Assembly: GCA_037074705.1 (NCBI GenBank)
Contig: CM073590.1
Span: 53,337,895 to 53,401,894 of the forward strand
DNA length: 64,000 bases
Direction of reading: 5' to 3'
Origin: Zhengitettix transpicula
Lineage: Eukaryota > Arthropoda > Insecta > Orthoptera > Tetrigidae
Position numbers and translations under genes: made by a program. The notes under the pieces are model-generated. The model made no database searches. It was not told where the DNA came from and saw only the letters and a program-made list of their open reading frames with translations. Positions 1 to 11,606 of the stretch are shown piece after piece (the stretch's first letter is position 1; each line of letters begins with the position of its first letter).

Positions 1-1359
1 ATAGTGCAGCATAACTTTTACTATCACCCCAGAGGTGTCTGTCTGTTGGTTTCTAAGAGAGCTAATTTGTGATGCAGATATAAAACAACATGTACTTATG
101 GAAATGAGAAATTTATTGCTTCCATGGACATGCGTGTACTAGCTTTCTTTGAGTCAAACTCTCAGACCAAATTTTTCTACCCGCCGGACTTCATAATAAT
201 TTTTTTTCTGTATTTTTTTTCTGTTTTTTTCAAGAAAGAAAATTTAGGCGGCATTCTCGGGGTATTCTAATTGTACTAAAATAATAATTATCCAATTAAT
301 GTAAATTTTTAATGAATCAAACCTAATTATATTTATGATGAATATGTCAAACACCATGAGCAAAATTGACTTTGGTCACGTTTGATATTTTTTTTGTTAT
401 TTTTTCCGTATTGTATTCCCAAAATACTGTTTACAAATTTAGATTAAAAAATACAAAAAAATAATTTACTAAAGGGTTAAGAATCAGCAACAAGTTGCTC
501 TGAATAAATGACTCGTCCCTTATGACTTTAATAAATTCATCTATGAGTTTCCATACCTAACTGAATTCTTCTGTGGTCTGTTTCTGCTTTGTTGTTGGTG
601 CGATTGTCTTGCTTAACCGTTCTCTCGTAAACGTTCCACATGACTTGTGGAAAGATTGGTGACCGCCGACCATTTCGTCTGTGATCAAACCTATCAATGT
701 AAAAATGTTCAAACCACTACAGAAGCGTTGGAAGTTGAGGAGTTGAGTAAGCGCCTAAAGGCGTTTATTTCATTCTCTAAGTCACGATAGTAGGTGGGTC
801 AGCATGCTTATAGTGGGCGTTAGTGCCTTCGAAGCGAACGCTAATGGCTGCCACGCGTCGTCCACTAGTCGCTGAAAGGTGAAGACTACTGACGTCTGGG
901 TGGCCTCGATGAACAAAGCGAATATTGTGGAAATAAATGAATGTAGCGAGGAATATCCAGTGGCTCGACGTCGATCACTTCCGCTACGTCTGTTGGTGTG
1001 ATGGTTTACAAATGCTCTCGGTAGTTCTTTTGTGGGAGCCCACCAATATAGGGTAAGATGTCGTGATGTTGTTCGGCCAGTTAATTATAACACATTAATA
1101 TTTTTATTTTTAACTTGTAGGCAAAGTCGCGTTCATTCATTGCATTCGAGGTTCGGTGAAGTCTTTCGAATGTGTCAAGAGACGAGGAGAATCTGCCTTT
1201 CTGGGATTGTGTGAATGGATTTTCACCTGAGCAAAGCTACTTTTCACTGGAAGAAAATACAATTGACCTTAACAATATCTATGAATTTCTACTACAGAAT
1301 CTCCCTGGAATATGTCAACTTCGTTTTTATATATTTATTTCTCATATATTCTTTCTATC
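1..1359. other. Unassigned DNA left of the P-like relics
   Basis: No exon, RNA gene or known element is recognised. The stretch at about 780-1060 is less AT-rich than its surroundings and could be an old repeat. Short open frames around 1032-1408 have no recognisable motif. Confidence 0.5.
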
Positions 1360-1701
1360 AAAGACATATATAAACAACCTAGACTGGACAAGTCGCCGCC
1401 ATATTTGAAGCAAATTGAAAATTCAGCCGCCATGTTTTATAAGAACTAGTGGGCGTTCCCCTATCATCTGCTAGCCTTTACTATGCCGCACAAATTACCT
1501 AAAACTTAAGTCTCTACAAACAACATATTTTTTAAGGTTTAAGTAAATATAACACATTTAGGGCATTGAAAAATTTATTGACCTTTAAATAATATCAGTT
1601 TTGTATACAATTGCCTAATATTGCGTCCTGTTCATCCATTGAATTTTCTTTACACATATGACGAAATTTGCAATGAAAGTAATGTTTTAATAAAACCTTT
1701 A

Positions 1702-1989
1702 TTAAAATTTAGTGAGTTTCCTCACCAAATCTATTAAATAGTCGAATTCACAATATAAAATTTGTTTATGTCCCAACATCCGGAATACCTCCACACACAA
1801 TTTTAATAGCAAATTCTTCTTTCCTATGTGTGTTTCATTATTCCTGAAAACTTTTTCAGCAAGTGTAAATAAGTTCACAACGTCTTTAGACGGGTTGATT
1901 AACTTGTCTTTAAAGTCTTCTATTTTAATCAATCCCGTTTTTCTTTCAGAGCGAGGAGCAAGGAGAACCTCTAAACAACCTAAACACAC
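1702..1989 (-). pseudogene. P-like transposase C-terminal fragment, unit 1
   Basis: The 95-residue frame closely matches the C-terminal part of the longer fragment at 3048-3855. Both share a block beginning CLGCLEVLLAPRSERK, followed by a stretch like the INPSKDVV..FTLAEKVF region of P-element and THAP9-like transposases. It lacks everything N-terminal to that block and has no start context. It is best read as a truncated duplicate. Confidence 0.6.
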
Positions 1990-2301
1990 ATGTATCTGCC
2001 TTCAGAATGAGAAGAGCATATACAACTATAAGCAGTAGGATGCCACTTATCCCGCCTCATATTTATTACCCATCGTTTTGTTAGATCCTTGTTTTTCAAA
2101 GGGAATCTATATAAAAAAAAGGGGGACTAGATTACTTGCAGTACAGAGAAATACTTTAATAAAAATAAATCTGACTCATTATAGATGATCATGAATAATA
2201 CAATAATTTGATAAATACGACCTAAGAATAAGTTAAGTTAGAAATGAAAAATGCTGAATCGTCGGAAAAATAATAAGGAAGGTAGTCAAATACAGACGAA
2301 A

Positions 2302-2460
2302 TAGGCTAGAGCGATACAACAGCACCTCCAAAGCTTTGTTTTTTTGGTCAAATGACCGAGTGCAGTTAGTCGCTCTATGCTCCTCTTAGCACCCGAAGAA
2401 AGGACAAGGATCCCAGAAACGTTGTGTGGTATTTACATTATCACTTATTTTGTCTGCATT
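2302..2460. repeat. Short GAAACGTTG-type element inside P-like unit 1
   Basis: The sequence holds a diverged inverted pair (GAGCGATACAAC near 2308, facing copy near 2370). It then reads CCCGAAGAAAGGA...CAGAAACGTTGTGTGGTAT and ends in a TTTTGTCTG motif. The same ordered motifs recur at 4036-4193, 5386-5868, 50599-50745 and 63594-63756. The paired boxes C-TGAnGA and GAAAC resemble hammerhead-ribozyme core boxes of Penelope-like elements, but no convincing stem II is seen between them. Confidence 0.55.
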
Positions 2461-2561
2461 TGGCTATCTTTCTTATTATTATGCTGATACCTAAAATACG
2501 ATACTTCAAGTGTGTTCGTACTACGATTATTACAATTGTAGGCTGAACACACGCTTGGCAT
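2445..2561 (-). pseudogene. THAP-domain N-terminal fragment, unit 1
   Basis: The frame starts MPSVCSAYNCNNRS and goes on to SYFRYQ. This fits the N-terminal C-x2-4-C half of the THAP zinc finger that begins P-element and THAP9-like transposases. After about 28 residues the reading frame runs into the short GAAACGTTG element and stops, so the later Cys/His ligands are lost. An upstream in-frame Met at about 2705 gives a longer frame, but the MPSVC start is the family-like one. Confidence 0.6.
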
Positions 2562-3047
2562 GACTAATATTAACAAAACAATATATTTTAACACAAAAAC
2601 TTCAAAACTTTCACCCTCAACAGCGTAAACCAAAGACATATATAAACAACATAGACTGGACAAGTCGCCGCAATATTTGAATCGAATTGAAAACTCAGCC
2701 GCCATGTTTTATACTGTCTGGTGGGCGTTCCCTATCGTCTACTAGCCTTTACTATGCCGCACAAATGACTTAAAACTAAATCTCTACGGACAATATATTT
2801 TAAGGTTTAAGAAAATATAACACATTTAAGGCATAGAAAAATTTATTGACCTTTAAATAATACCAGTTTTGTATACAGTTGCCTAATATTGCATCCTACT
2901 TTCATCCATTGCTTTTTCTTTACACATATGACGAATTCTGCAATTGAAGTAATGTTTTAATAAAGCCTTTATTAAAATTGAGTAGTGAGTTTCCTCACCA
3001 AATTCGGCCGAATCTATTAAATGGTCGAATTCACAAAATAAAATTTG

Positions 3048-3855
3048 TTAATGTCCCAACATCCGGAATACATCCACACACAATTTTAATAATAAATTCT
3101 TCTTTCCTATTTGTGTTTCGTTATTCCCCAATACTTTTTCAGCAAGTGTAAATAATTTCACAACGTCTTTAGACGGGTTGATTAACTTGTCTTTAAAGTC
3201 CTTTATCTTAATCAATCCCATTTTTCTTTCAGAGCGAGGAGCAAGGAGAACCTCTAAACAACCTAAACACTTCAGTTTTTTTACCACCATCCATACAACA
3301 CTTCCTGAAATATATTCTACTACTTTTACTGAATATAATGTTAATCTCTCATATTCAGGGATGTAATCATGATCAAAATTGTGATCTGTACAAGATTTAA
3401 AATTATTTTTTTCAATTGTTACAACCAGTGTCTCCAAAATTCCTCCCGTACTATTGGCACTTTTGGATGGTTCTATCTGCGTAATCAAAGATTTCCTACA
3501 TGCTGCTCTGAACTGTATTTCCCCCACATCTTCGTATGCAAGAAAAGAAGAGTTCTAAATGGTCCTGGCTCATTCTCCTACTTAATATAAATATGAGAAC
3601 TGGAGAATCGTTCCACACATACTTCTCTGCCAGTTGCCTCAAACTGAGAAGATCTAAAACAATCCCACACACACCCATCTTCTTCCCTGACAAATATACT
3701 AAACTCCCATCGTACAGCTTTAAATTCATAAAATACTGTACAGATGTTTCTATTGTGTTGTATATTGTCATTCTATTACCTCTAAACACAGGAGTTTTTG
3801 TACCTTTGTTCATAACATTGCACGAATTCAACAAATCAAATGCTTTATCTACCAT
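3048..3855 (-). pseudogene. P-like / THAP9-like transposase, C-terminal half
   Basis: Two overlapping minus frames cover this part. The first (3855-3496) begins around residues AFDLLNS and contains SQDHLELFFSCIRRCGG. That is the signature of the RNase H-like core and C-terminal domain of P-element/THAP9 transposases. The second (3527-3048) continues with a VVEYISG..V segment and the LINPSKDVV region. The change of frame near 3500-3527 is a frameshift lesion. The upstream catalytic part and the DNA-binding domain are absent, so it is a relic. Confidence 0.75.
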
Positions 3856-4035
3856 TTTTATGAACTTAACCGTGCCCTCACAATTATAAATTCAGACGAA
3901 CCCAAGTCTCTACAAAAAATAATGTCGTCTGCTACAGAATTGCTTAGTGTCTGGGCGGCCAATGCTACCTTCATTTTCTGTGCCTCATACGGAATGTGTA
4001 GCCTCGACATTCTATTTGCAACATGTAACCGTTCC

Positions 4036-4193
4036 TAGTCTAGAGCGACACAACAGCACCTCCAAAGCTCTTTTTTTGTCAAATGTCGAGTGCAGTTGTG
4101 TCTCTCTAGGCTCTTCTTAGCACCTGAAGAAAGGAAAAGGATCCCAGAAACGTTGTGCAGTATTTATATTATCACTTGTTTTGTCTGTATTTG
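4036..4193. repeat. Short GAAACGTTG-type element inside P-like unit 2
   Basis: Copy of the element at 2302-2460. The inverted pair is clearer here: CTAGAGCGACACAAC near 4038 faces GTTGTGTCTCTCTAG near 4096, giving a stem of about 15 bp. The box CCTGAAGAAAGGA and the GAAACGTTG box follow, then the TTTTGTCTG tail. Confidence 0.55.
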
Positions 4194-4310
4194 GCTATAT
4201 TTCTTCTTCTTATTATTATTATTATTCTGATACTTAAAATACGATACTTCATGTGTTTTAGAACTACGATAATTACAATTGTAGGCTTAACACACGCTTG
4301 AAATGATTTA
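4185..4310 (-). pseudogene. THAP N-terminal fragment, unit 2, inactivated
   Basis: It aligns base by base with the THAP start at 2561. The start codon position reads ATT instead of ATG, and the serine codon after the second motif cysteine is TAA. The rest (AYNC..RS, SYFKYQ) is still recognisable. It is clearly a decayed sister of the unit 1 fragment. Confidence 0.55.
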
Positions 4311-4675
4311 TAATAACAAACAATTTATTTTAACACAAAAACCTCAAAACTTTCACCATCAGTAGCATAACACAAATCGGGTTTTAGGTGACTAAAAAAT
4401 GGCGGTGAGTGTTGTTTGTTGCTGCCAACCAGAGCGCTGTAACGCTGATGTAGCCACTCGTTTATATATCTCTTTGCTTTCTATCATTGCTTCATCTATT
4501 TCTCGTGTTTTTCTAAGACATACTGTAATCTTTCAAAAGTATTATCTGTAATTGTAGTCTGTAATCTACGTCAAAATGTATGAAAAATTAACATGCAGAC
4601 GCTAATTATGAAATAATATTATTTGCATATTTTGCTACCAATATTCGTTTCATATATTGGTTACGGACTGTCTTA

Positions 4676-5330
4676 TTCTAAGAGCTCGGACTTCCTGGAA
4701 CAAAATTCTATTTTAGATGATGAATTATATGGTTTCAAAGATGGTCGATTTACATGAAGAAACAATGTAAGTAATGGAAAAAGTACGAATGGAAAAATGT
4801 TTGTAGCTGAACTTCTTGACTTGACACGGTCACCCAAAATAAGATGCAATATTTTATCATTCCAGGCGCTGTCCTTAAGTTGTTTGAAACGTATTTAGTA
4901 GGTAGGCAACAGGTAATAGAATTTAATAATGCTATATTGTGTCTGTCAATATTTGTGTCCCACAATGCTCGGTCCTTGGATCCCATCTGTTTATATTCGT
5001 CACTACAGACATGCGATTCCTCTTACATAATAGAAGACAACTGCTTAAATATACTACTCTAGTGGTTAGTGAAAATTAGTCAACTTTTTCTATTAATGGG
5101 TGGTTCCGTGATAATGGTTTACTGCTTAATATCGAAAAAACACAAAGAATTATTTTCTTACTCAAATAAATTCCCCGGAGTTAAAAAAACTTACATAAAT
5201 AATATTTCTTATAATTCATGTAAACAGAAGGTTTACATGGATTTCACTGATTAAACTACTCTCAAAATAGTTGGATGTAAAAAAATTCTTCTTGGTTTTC
5301 CATTATCTTGGCGTTTTTAGATTTACTTTT
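4676..5330 (+). pseudogene. Decayed LINE reverse transcriptase
   Basis: Broken reading frames on the + strand recall consecutive blocks of a non-LTR reverse transcriptase. FLEQNSILDDELYGFKDGR resembles the finger motif before the palm. LVGRQQVIEFNN follows, then a VPQCSVLG block near 4950. WFRDNGLLLNIEKTQRI near 5100 resembles the thumb-proximal NxxKT motif. The catalytic YADD is not readable and many stops and frameshifts separate the blocks. The clade cannot be assigned. Confidence 0.5.
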
Positions 5331-5385
5331 GAGTTCGTCACCCGGTTTATACAGAGTATCGTTCTGAAGCCCTTGAGATATTTTA

Positions 5386-5868
5386 ATCACATGACGAAAG
5401 CATGAAACGTTGTGTGGTATTACTTTATCACTTTAATTTTGTCTGTTATTTGACAATGTATTTATTTTAATTGGTATACTTGAGTGACGCAGTACCAACC
5501 ACACATTTTTCCCTTTACTGTAGTGAAATTTATGTAGCACTCACTGCACGAAAGAGAGCAATTTAATAGCTCTATAGGTCCCAGTACTTTGCAGAGTACA
5601 ATTCCGGATACGAAAAGTAACTTGACTTCATTTCGTCGTTTGCTTAGAACAGATTCTTGAAATTAATGACACTACAAATGAGCGAAACTACTGCAGTTAT
5701 TACACCAGATCAATATAGGACCAGAGAAGGTTGGTATATATATATATATATTTGTTAAAAATATACTAATTAAATAAAATAATCAAAGAACAGACAAAAT
5801 GAAGTGATAATATGAATACCACACAACGTTTCTTTAACCCTTGTGGCTTTCGATGTTTATATTCTTAT
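5386..5868. repeat. Inverted pair of GAAACGTTG-type elements
   Basis: At 5390-5450 the + strand reads CATGACGAAAGCATGAAACG followed by TTGTGTGGTATT and the ATCACTT/TTTTGTCTG tail. At 5795-5868 the same motifs appear in reverse complement (CAGACAAAATGAAGTGATAA, then ACCACACAACGTTTC). About 340 bp lie between them, with a TA run at 5733-5751. Confidence 0.5.
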
Positions 5869-5872
5869 TTGA

Positions 5873-8460
5873 TTAGTAAATTATTGTAGCTAACGGCCGC
5901 AAGCAAAGACATATATATATCTTTGGCCGCAAGTACTGTTGGGAGGGGAACTATGAGAAAATATCCAAGGAGCTTAACGCTAAGGAATACCAGAGATGAT
6001 TAACGATCTTCTTTGAATTCCTTTTAAGGCTTGTAGTATTGTCTTTGCTGAAAATAAAATTTGTATCCGATTTATTTAATTCGTGAATTTGCTGTTTAAT
6101 TTTTAGTAGCCGGAGGGATTATCTAATAATTGAAGAGAATTGTTAGTATATTAAGACATGCTTGGCAGCCTTCTGCGACCTTTAGCTAAGTATGTCGATC
6201 TCACGTGCCGTTATTTTTCTTATGAAATTGTAAATGGTATTACGTTAAACAGATAATAATAAAACTATTTCTTGTGTCTGTCGGTAAACAGGTTACCGGT
6301 TTCATCAGTTGGTACATGCTTCAGGAAAATAAATACTGGAAACTGCCTGTTGATCAAACCCACTCCTTTCTTATAGTAAGTATTCCTGCACATGACCATT
6401 TTCAATGTTTTAGAGAAGCATTTACTGTGCAGAATTGAGTCTCGTTACAATAACTCATTATAGTATCCACATAGGCTGTCTACTACTGTGCTTTTTGAAT
6501 GTGTTAGAATATTTTTACATTAAAACGTATTTAACAGACTACGTTACTACTACAAATGCACTTTCACGCTTTATTTTTGTGTAAGGTGAAAATATTCGTA
6601 TCCTTGTGTTGATATTAAGCCTCGGTTATATATATGTCACCAAATAAATTGCGCCCTCAAAAAATTTAGGGTGTTTTCTGCATTTAACACTTAAAAACCT
6701 TGCACAAAATCTTATTGCAGACAAGATCTTTAGGTTTTCAATGATGGAAACCTTCAGAATGGTTTGTGTTCTTTGTATCAATATGATGTCATTGTAACCT
6801 GCTTGGTGATCCGTTTACTCAAACCCATCTAATAAGTGTACAAATATTGCTGAGCAGTTTGTTTTACCATAATGTGTAAAAATATTTTAAAGGACAGTGT
6901 TGATGAAGTACCCAACTCTTTATAGTTGATAGAATTTAGTAATTATTTTCCAGTTACATTAAATAACTATCTCAAATAGTTATACTAATCATAATCTGAT
7001 TTTTTGTTTACCTAATGAGTAGACACATTTTCAGTGCACAAGAATTATTTTTTGGAAGTATTAACCAACCTTTCTAGAAAGTATATTAAAACTCTGTATT
7101 CTGATGTATTGTCAGACTTATGAAAAAATTTGAAATTATACAACCAATACTACCTTGTGTAGTAATTAGTTTGCTACCTGAATTATTCAGCAAAGTGACT
7201 TTTTCTTTCTTTAAACCCTTGATTGACATTATTGGTTCATTAGCAGACCACATTATTGTAACAAATAATTTTTCTTTTTTAAACAACCCAAAATGTTTGT
7301 ATTTTTAAAATTTTATTAATTTTAAGCAATAAATTATTCAGTTGTTTACTAATCTTCTTTTCCCAATTTTTGCTGTGTTTTTTAACACTAAGATGTCTGC
7401 ATAAATGTGTGTTGTACTGTGTATTTTTGCTTTTTACCTTAATTGAAAAAATACTTCTGATTAAAACACAATGATAAAATTTGGTGTGTTTATTACCAGT
7501 ATCTGGAACAGTATTTTAAATCTTGTCCTCTATTAGATTTTTAAGGGGATGCAACGTTAAAGTTGTGTTGTTGTTTCTTCTTCGGAAAAAATTACTAAAT
7601 TCTTCATTTTTCTATTCCAAACCAATTTTTCAGCCAAGTGTTAGGATATTTTCTTACAATTTAACTCATTTTTGGTCAGAAATTGATTTATAGATGGTTT
7701 TAATGATAATAAAATGTTTCATATTCCAAGCTGATATCTACATAAATAAAAAAGTTATTTAACGTATTACTAACCTCTGAAATCTCAAAAATTGGCTGAT
7801 TCTTATAAACAAAAGGCTGCTAGAATCCAGGATGAAAGTGGTAAGCTTTTTTAAAAAAAATTGCACTGCCAGATACATACATAAACAGAAAATCCATCTG
7901 TAAAAATAAAATATGACTGCAACAAATTATTTTTTATTTGCTATTTTTATAAGGATTAACCCTGTAGTAGAAGACAAATTCTTCTTTATTTACCAACTTG
8001 CACTCTGTATGATCTATGCTTTTCCAGAGGATAATAAAAATTTCCCAGAAAACTAATTACTTAGCATTATTCTATTAGACAGCATCTGTTGTAGTAGACA
8101 GCAGTCCATCATTTTTAAGTTGTTTCATTTAAGGATCAGACTTTGTGATGTTTTGTTATTTCTGATACAGCAAGCATTTTACTCAAATCTTTTTGAATAA
8201 AATATATAATTTATTTTTGTAGACAGTCACTAATTAGATACTTGAAATACTAATTTTAGTGACACAGAAACAATAATTGATATGAATGGGAAAGGCAAAT
8301 GAACTGTCAGTGTGTTGGTGTGTTGAACAGACAGTGTGCAATTATAATTTTTGGTGATTTGCATATATAAATATAGGTAATAATTATATGGTTTTTACAA
8401 ACATTAAAAATTTTGACTTACTCTTCCCTAGTTCTGAATTTAATGCATATATCTGACAAT
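5873..8460. other. Unassigned AT-rich DNA
   Basis: No exon or element is recognised. A short palindrome (AAAGACATATATATATCTTT) lies near 5907. Short open frames at 7086-7308 overlap on both strands and have no recognisable motif. The prefoldin gene's transcription start could lie in the right part, but no promoter can be shown. Confidence 0.4.
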
Positions 8461-8630
8461 TTCTTGCCATTTTAATTATATATATTAAGAGAGAGAGCCA
8501 GCATCACTGGTCCAGATTAATTCTTTTGACAATGTCACATCATTCTTTAGGTGTATGTATATATACATACATTCAACTCTGATATGGCAAAATCACCCCT
8601 CAATTTCAAATCCGTCTCTTTTTCCTCTAT

Positions 8631-8826
8631 ATATATATGTAAGGAAAATATGCCACGGCCAAATTAATTAACACATTAGGATAGGAAAGAGAGAAAATTT
8701 GTGCCCTACCAGTACAAAGATCAGACCTATCTTGATGAAGGGAGCTTGAAATTAGATTTTTATTTCTGTACAGTCTGACTGGACCAAAATGCTGAATTAA
8801 TGTTCACTCTTACAAAAAGCATGTAT
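8631..8826. repeat. Half of a MITE-like repeat
   Basis: It begins with GTAAGGAAAATATGCCACGG, then CCAAATTAATTAACACATTA, a variant of the terminal repeat of the neighbouring element at 8827-9122. Internal sequence CAGTCTGACTGGACCAAAAT is also shared. The second terminal repeat is missing. Confidence 0.45.
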
Positions 8827-9122
8827 GGATAATGTGACAAGATCAAATTAATTAGTGCATTTGTATAGGAAAGAGACAGGGTAGCTGATTTATCTGAACT
8901 CAACAATTGGGCTGTGCAGAAATAAGAATGAAATTTTTGAGGATCTTGGCCCCATTTAACAGGATATTAGATCTGAAATGCTTAATGTTCAGGCACAAAT
9001 AAAATTTGAAACTTTATTTCTGCCCAGCCTGACTGGACCAATGGTTGATTTAAGGTAAGCTATCTACTGTCTCTTTCCTATCCAAATGAGTTATTTAATT
9101 AGACCTTGTCACATTATCCTTA
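8827..9122. mobile_element. MITE-like element with ~55-bp inverted ends
   Basis: The left end (GGATAATGTGACAAGATCAA, then ATTAATTAG..CATTTG.ATAGGAAAGAGACAG) is matched by the reverse complement of the right end at about 9068-9120. The ~300 bp unit has no coding capacity. Related ends recur at about 8640, 9655, 12640, 13190, 17115 and 20785, so this is a multi-copy family of this region. No target duplication is certain. Confidence 0.55.
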
Positions 9123-9419
9123 CGTGCTTTATATAATATAAATACACACATATTCATAATAGGAAAGCTTATGTCAAACCTGAGTCAGAATGTTTGTAGT
9201 CCATACAGCTTGAGAGAGAACCAAGAGAAATTTTTGAGAATGAAAGTTCTCTTTTTCAACAAATAGATCTTTTCACAACTGCAGGCTTTGCAGATCTATT
9301 TTTTAAAGAAGAGGATAACTTATTCAGAAATTTCCCTGGCCCTTGCTCCAGTTGTGGTCTTCAACTTTTGTGTTCAGGTAAGTGATAACCTCTTCATCAT
9401 TCCTCTTTACTAAATAAAT

Positions 9420-10260
9420 AATTCTATGTGTGTGTAAGTAAGGATGTGACATTGTCAAAACAATCAGTGGCTTAATTGAAATTATATATAAATGTGGGTA
9501 AGGATGTGTTGTGAAAATTATTTCAGGATATAAGGATGTTCTTCGAATAGTCAGAGGCTCTCAACTCCCTTAAGGAGCATGCCTGCTGAAAATTTTAAGA
9601 ACATCCTGTTCCAAGCATCAATTTCATGCAAGCCACCAAATATATATAACACTTAAGGAAAATGTGATGAGGTCAAATTAAATATCCAAATGTGTTATAT
9701 ATATAATATTAATAAGGATATGACATTGTCAAAAATAAATGCAATATTAGTATGGAAAGGAAAGAGAGGAAGGTGCACCGGCCGGCTGCGGTGTATATAT
9801 ATCTCCAGGATGTCATGACATTGTTTTGTTACATCAGGCTGAGGTACAGAGTACTGTGGTTCATGTTGGTAGACCTCTCCAGATAATTATGATACTTTGA
9901 CATAGAAAGGAAAGAGATAGTTTGTGGCTTACCTGAAATTGAAGCTCGGTGTAGCCTTGGAAGGAACATCCTTCTCTCTTTCCTATCAAAACCAATATAT
10001 ATGTAAGTGAAAAGTAATGTGTGTATGGTGTATGTGCAGTGGAGGTGGGTGACACTTGAAGAATGCCACAACCCACTGCATACAGAAACATATTTATATA
10101 TTATTAAGTTTAGTGCATACAATTGTTCAATTTTAGTTGTCCATTTGAGTACACATGCAATAAATGTCAACTGACTCAAATAAACTGTGTATTAGATTAG
10201 GATTTAAATGAGGGGATGTGGCTTACCTGAGGATTAAAGATTTTTTATGACTTCTGGTAA
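9420..10260. repeat. Cluster of partial MITE-like repeats
   Basis: Fragments repeat the family motifs: AAGGATGTGACATTGTCAAA near 9440 and 9717, GAGGTCAAATTAAATA near 9670, and GGAAAGAGATAG..GGCTTACCTGAAAT near 9910. Their order is scrambled, as expected of several overlapping insertions. Open frames on the minus strand here (9829-10179) look like by-products of the repeats. Confidence 0.4.
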
Positions 10261-10391
10261 ACAAGATTCACCCCCCACCCCCCTCTTCACCTGATTGGAA
10301 ATCATATCATTTTGTTGTTAAAATCTTATTCTTTCATGTTAAAGTTTGAAAAATGTTATGATTATAAGAATGTGCATTACCTATTAATTAA

Positions 10392-10404
10392 ATATGTTTT
10401 TCAG
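10392..10404 (+). other. Probable 3' splice site of a 5'UTR intron
   Basis: TATGTTTTTCAG just before position 10405 is a good acceptor, about 57 nt upstream of the prefoldin start codon. No upstream coding frame reads into it, so the spliced-on exon would be untranslated. A possible donor (TTCAGGTAAGTGAT near 9376) lies 1 kb upstream but cannot be linked to it by sequence alone. Confidence 0.4.
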
Positions 10405-10461
10405 AGGGGAGTTCTCGATTTTTTAACACACGTGGTGTCAGGATAACAAAACTAAAGTAAA

Positions 10462-11025
10462 ATGGCAGAGAAATCTAAGGAAGAAAAGCCAAAATCTTAT
10501 GCTGGCATACCAGAAGCAGTATTTGTTGATGATGTTTCTGCCTATATGTCACTTGAAGATAATAATGGGGATGTGGACAAAGTATTGAGAAAACTTGAAG
10601 AGCAACATAGCAAATACAAATTAATGGAATATAATTTGCTGACTCGTAAAAGGAGACTTAAAGCTCAGATACCTGACTTGGAAAATTCTTTGCAAATGAT
10701 AAAGTTGTTACAAAAGCAAAAAGAAGCAGAAGCAGAAACACAAACACATTTCCTTTTGGGAGAACAAGTTTATGTAAAAGCAAGAGTTCCACCTACTGGC
10801 CAAGTGTCTTTGTGGTTGGGAGCCAATGTTATGCTTGAGTACCCTTTGGAAGAAGCGCTGGAGTTGTTAAATAAGAATTTGGAAAATGCAAAAGCTGGTT
10901 TACATGTTGTAGACCATGATCTGGAATTTCTTAGAGACCAGTTCACCACTACAGAAGTCAATATGGCTCGTGTTTACAACTGGAATGTAAAACGTCGCCA
11001 AGCTGCTAAAGGCACTTCAGCTTGA
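10462..11025 (+). CDS. VBP1: Prefoldin subunit 3 (VHL-binding protein 1)
   Basis: Prefoldin is a cytosolic six-subunit chaperone that captures unfolded actin and tubulin and passes them to the chaperonin TRiC/CCT. Subunit 3 is one of its two alpha-class subunits and also binds the VHL protein in mammals. The 187-residue frame is close to the usual length (human about 197). It has a short Lys/Glu-rich N-terminus, the GIPEAVFVDDV motif at about residues 16-26, an N-terminal coiled coil (about 38-88), a central beta-hairpin region with VPPTG and LWLGANVMLEY (about 109-130), and a C-terminal coiled coil ending RDQFTTTEVNMARVYNW. The ATG is in good context (AAAATGG) and nothing upstream is in frame. 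The whole coding region is one exon. A processed retrocopy is possible, but the intact frame, the acceptor in the 5'UTR and the absence of a poly(A) tract favour a real gene. Confidence 0.95.
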   Translation: MAEKSKEEKPKSYAGIPEAVFVDDVSAYMSLEDNNGDVDKVLRKLEEQHSKYKLMEYNLLTRKRRLKAQIPDLENSLQMIKLLQKQKEAEAETQTHFLLGEQVYVKARVPPTGQVSLWLGANVMLEYPLEEALELLNKNLENAKAGLHVVDHDLEFLRDQFTTTEVNMARVYNWNVKRRQAAKGTSA

Positions 11026-11177
11026 AAGATGATTAAATTAATTATTTGTTCATTGTTTTCTATTTATGTTTCCCTTTAAATCACTTTGCTTGTAACTGCT
11101 AAATTTAAAAGCATTAACATTTTTTCATTTTAACAAATGATAATGTTTTACACTTCCACTTGATGGAGTTTATAACT

Positions 11178-11183
11178 AATAAA
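11178..11183 (+). terminator. Candidate poly(A) signal of the prefoldin gene
   Basis: AATAAA lies 153 nt after the stop codon. Further AATAAA hexamers occur near 11387 and 11403, so alternative 3' ends are likely. The choice cannot be made from sequence. Confidence 0.45.
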
Positions 11184-11606
11184 TCTATATTTATGGAAGA
11201 AACATGTATTTACTAATAAAAATAACTAAATGTAATATTTCACTGCCACTCATATTTAAAACTGATTCCTTGATTTTATTACATTTGATTCACATGCTGA
11301 ACGTTATTCTCCTTGTAATTATTCATGCATTATGATGTGGAGAAGATGCTTTGCTTTATATTTGAGCTTATTATGTATGGCACAAAATAAAGAAAGTATT
11401 GAAATAAAATTTTTGTATTTTATTGATAAATTTCCTTTAGCACAATTTCCCATCATAGTTTAAGTACTTTATGAAGTCTGATATTAAAATAACCTTATTT
11501 ATGTCATTTCAAATTTAGAAATGCCAAAAATTGAAATTTCAAAAATACCATTGATGGAAAGTATTTGTGTTCATGAAAGAATTTTATGGGGATTTAAAAT
11601 TTGTTG

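Larger units (their letters stand above)
1360..2631 (-). mobile_element. P-element-like (THAP) transposon relic, unit 1
   Basis: This is the first of two direct tandem units. Both open on the left with the same sequence (AAAGACATATATAAAC, at 1360 and 2632) and stay similar for several hundred bases. On the minus strand the unit holds a THAP-type N-terminus (2561-2445), then a GAAACGTTG-type short element (2460-2302), then a piece of a P-like transposase C-terminus (1989-1702). Most of the transposase body is missing, so it cannot be autonomous. Terminal inverted repeats and an 8-bp target duplication were not found, so the outer limits rest on where the two units agree. Confidence 0.6.
2632..4372 (-). 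mobile_element. P-element-like (THAP) transposon relic, unit 2
   Basis: This is the second and longer tandem unit. It repeats the left end of unit 1 and, at 4330-4372, the right end of unit 1 (compare 2590-2631). It keeps about 270 residues of the transposase C-terminal half (3855-3048) that are mostly deleted in unit 1. The same short GAAACGTTG element sits at the same place in both units. The insertion therefore predates the tandem arrangement, or both derive from one internally deleted master. Confidence 0.6.
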
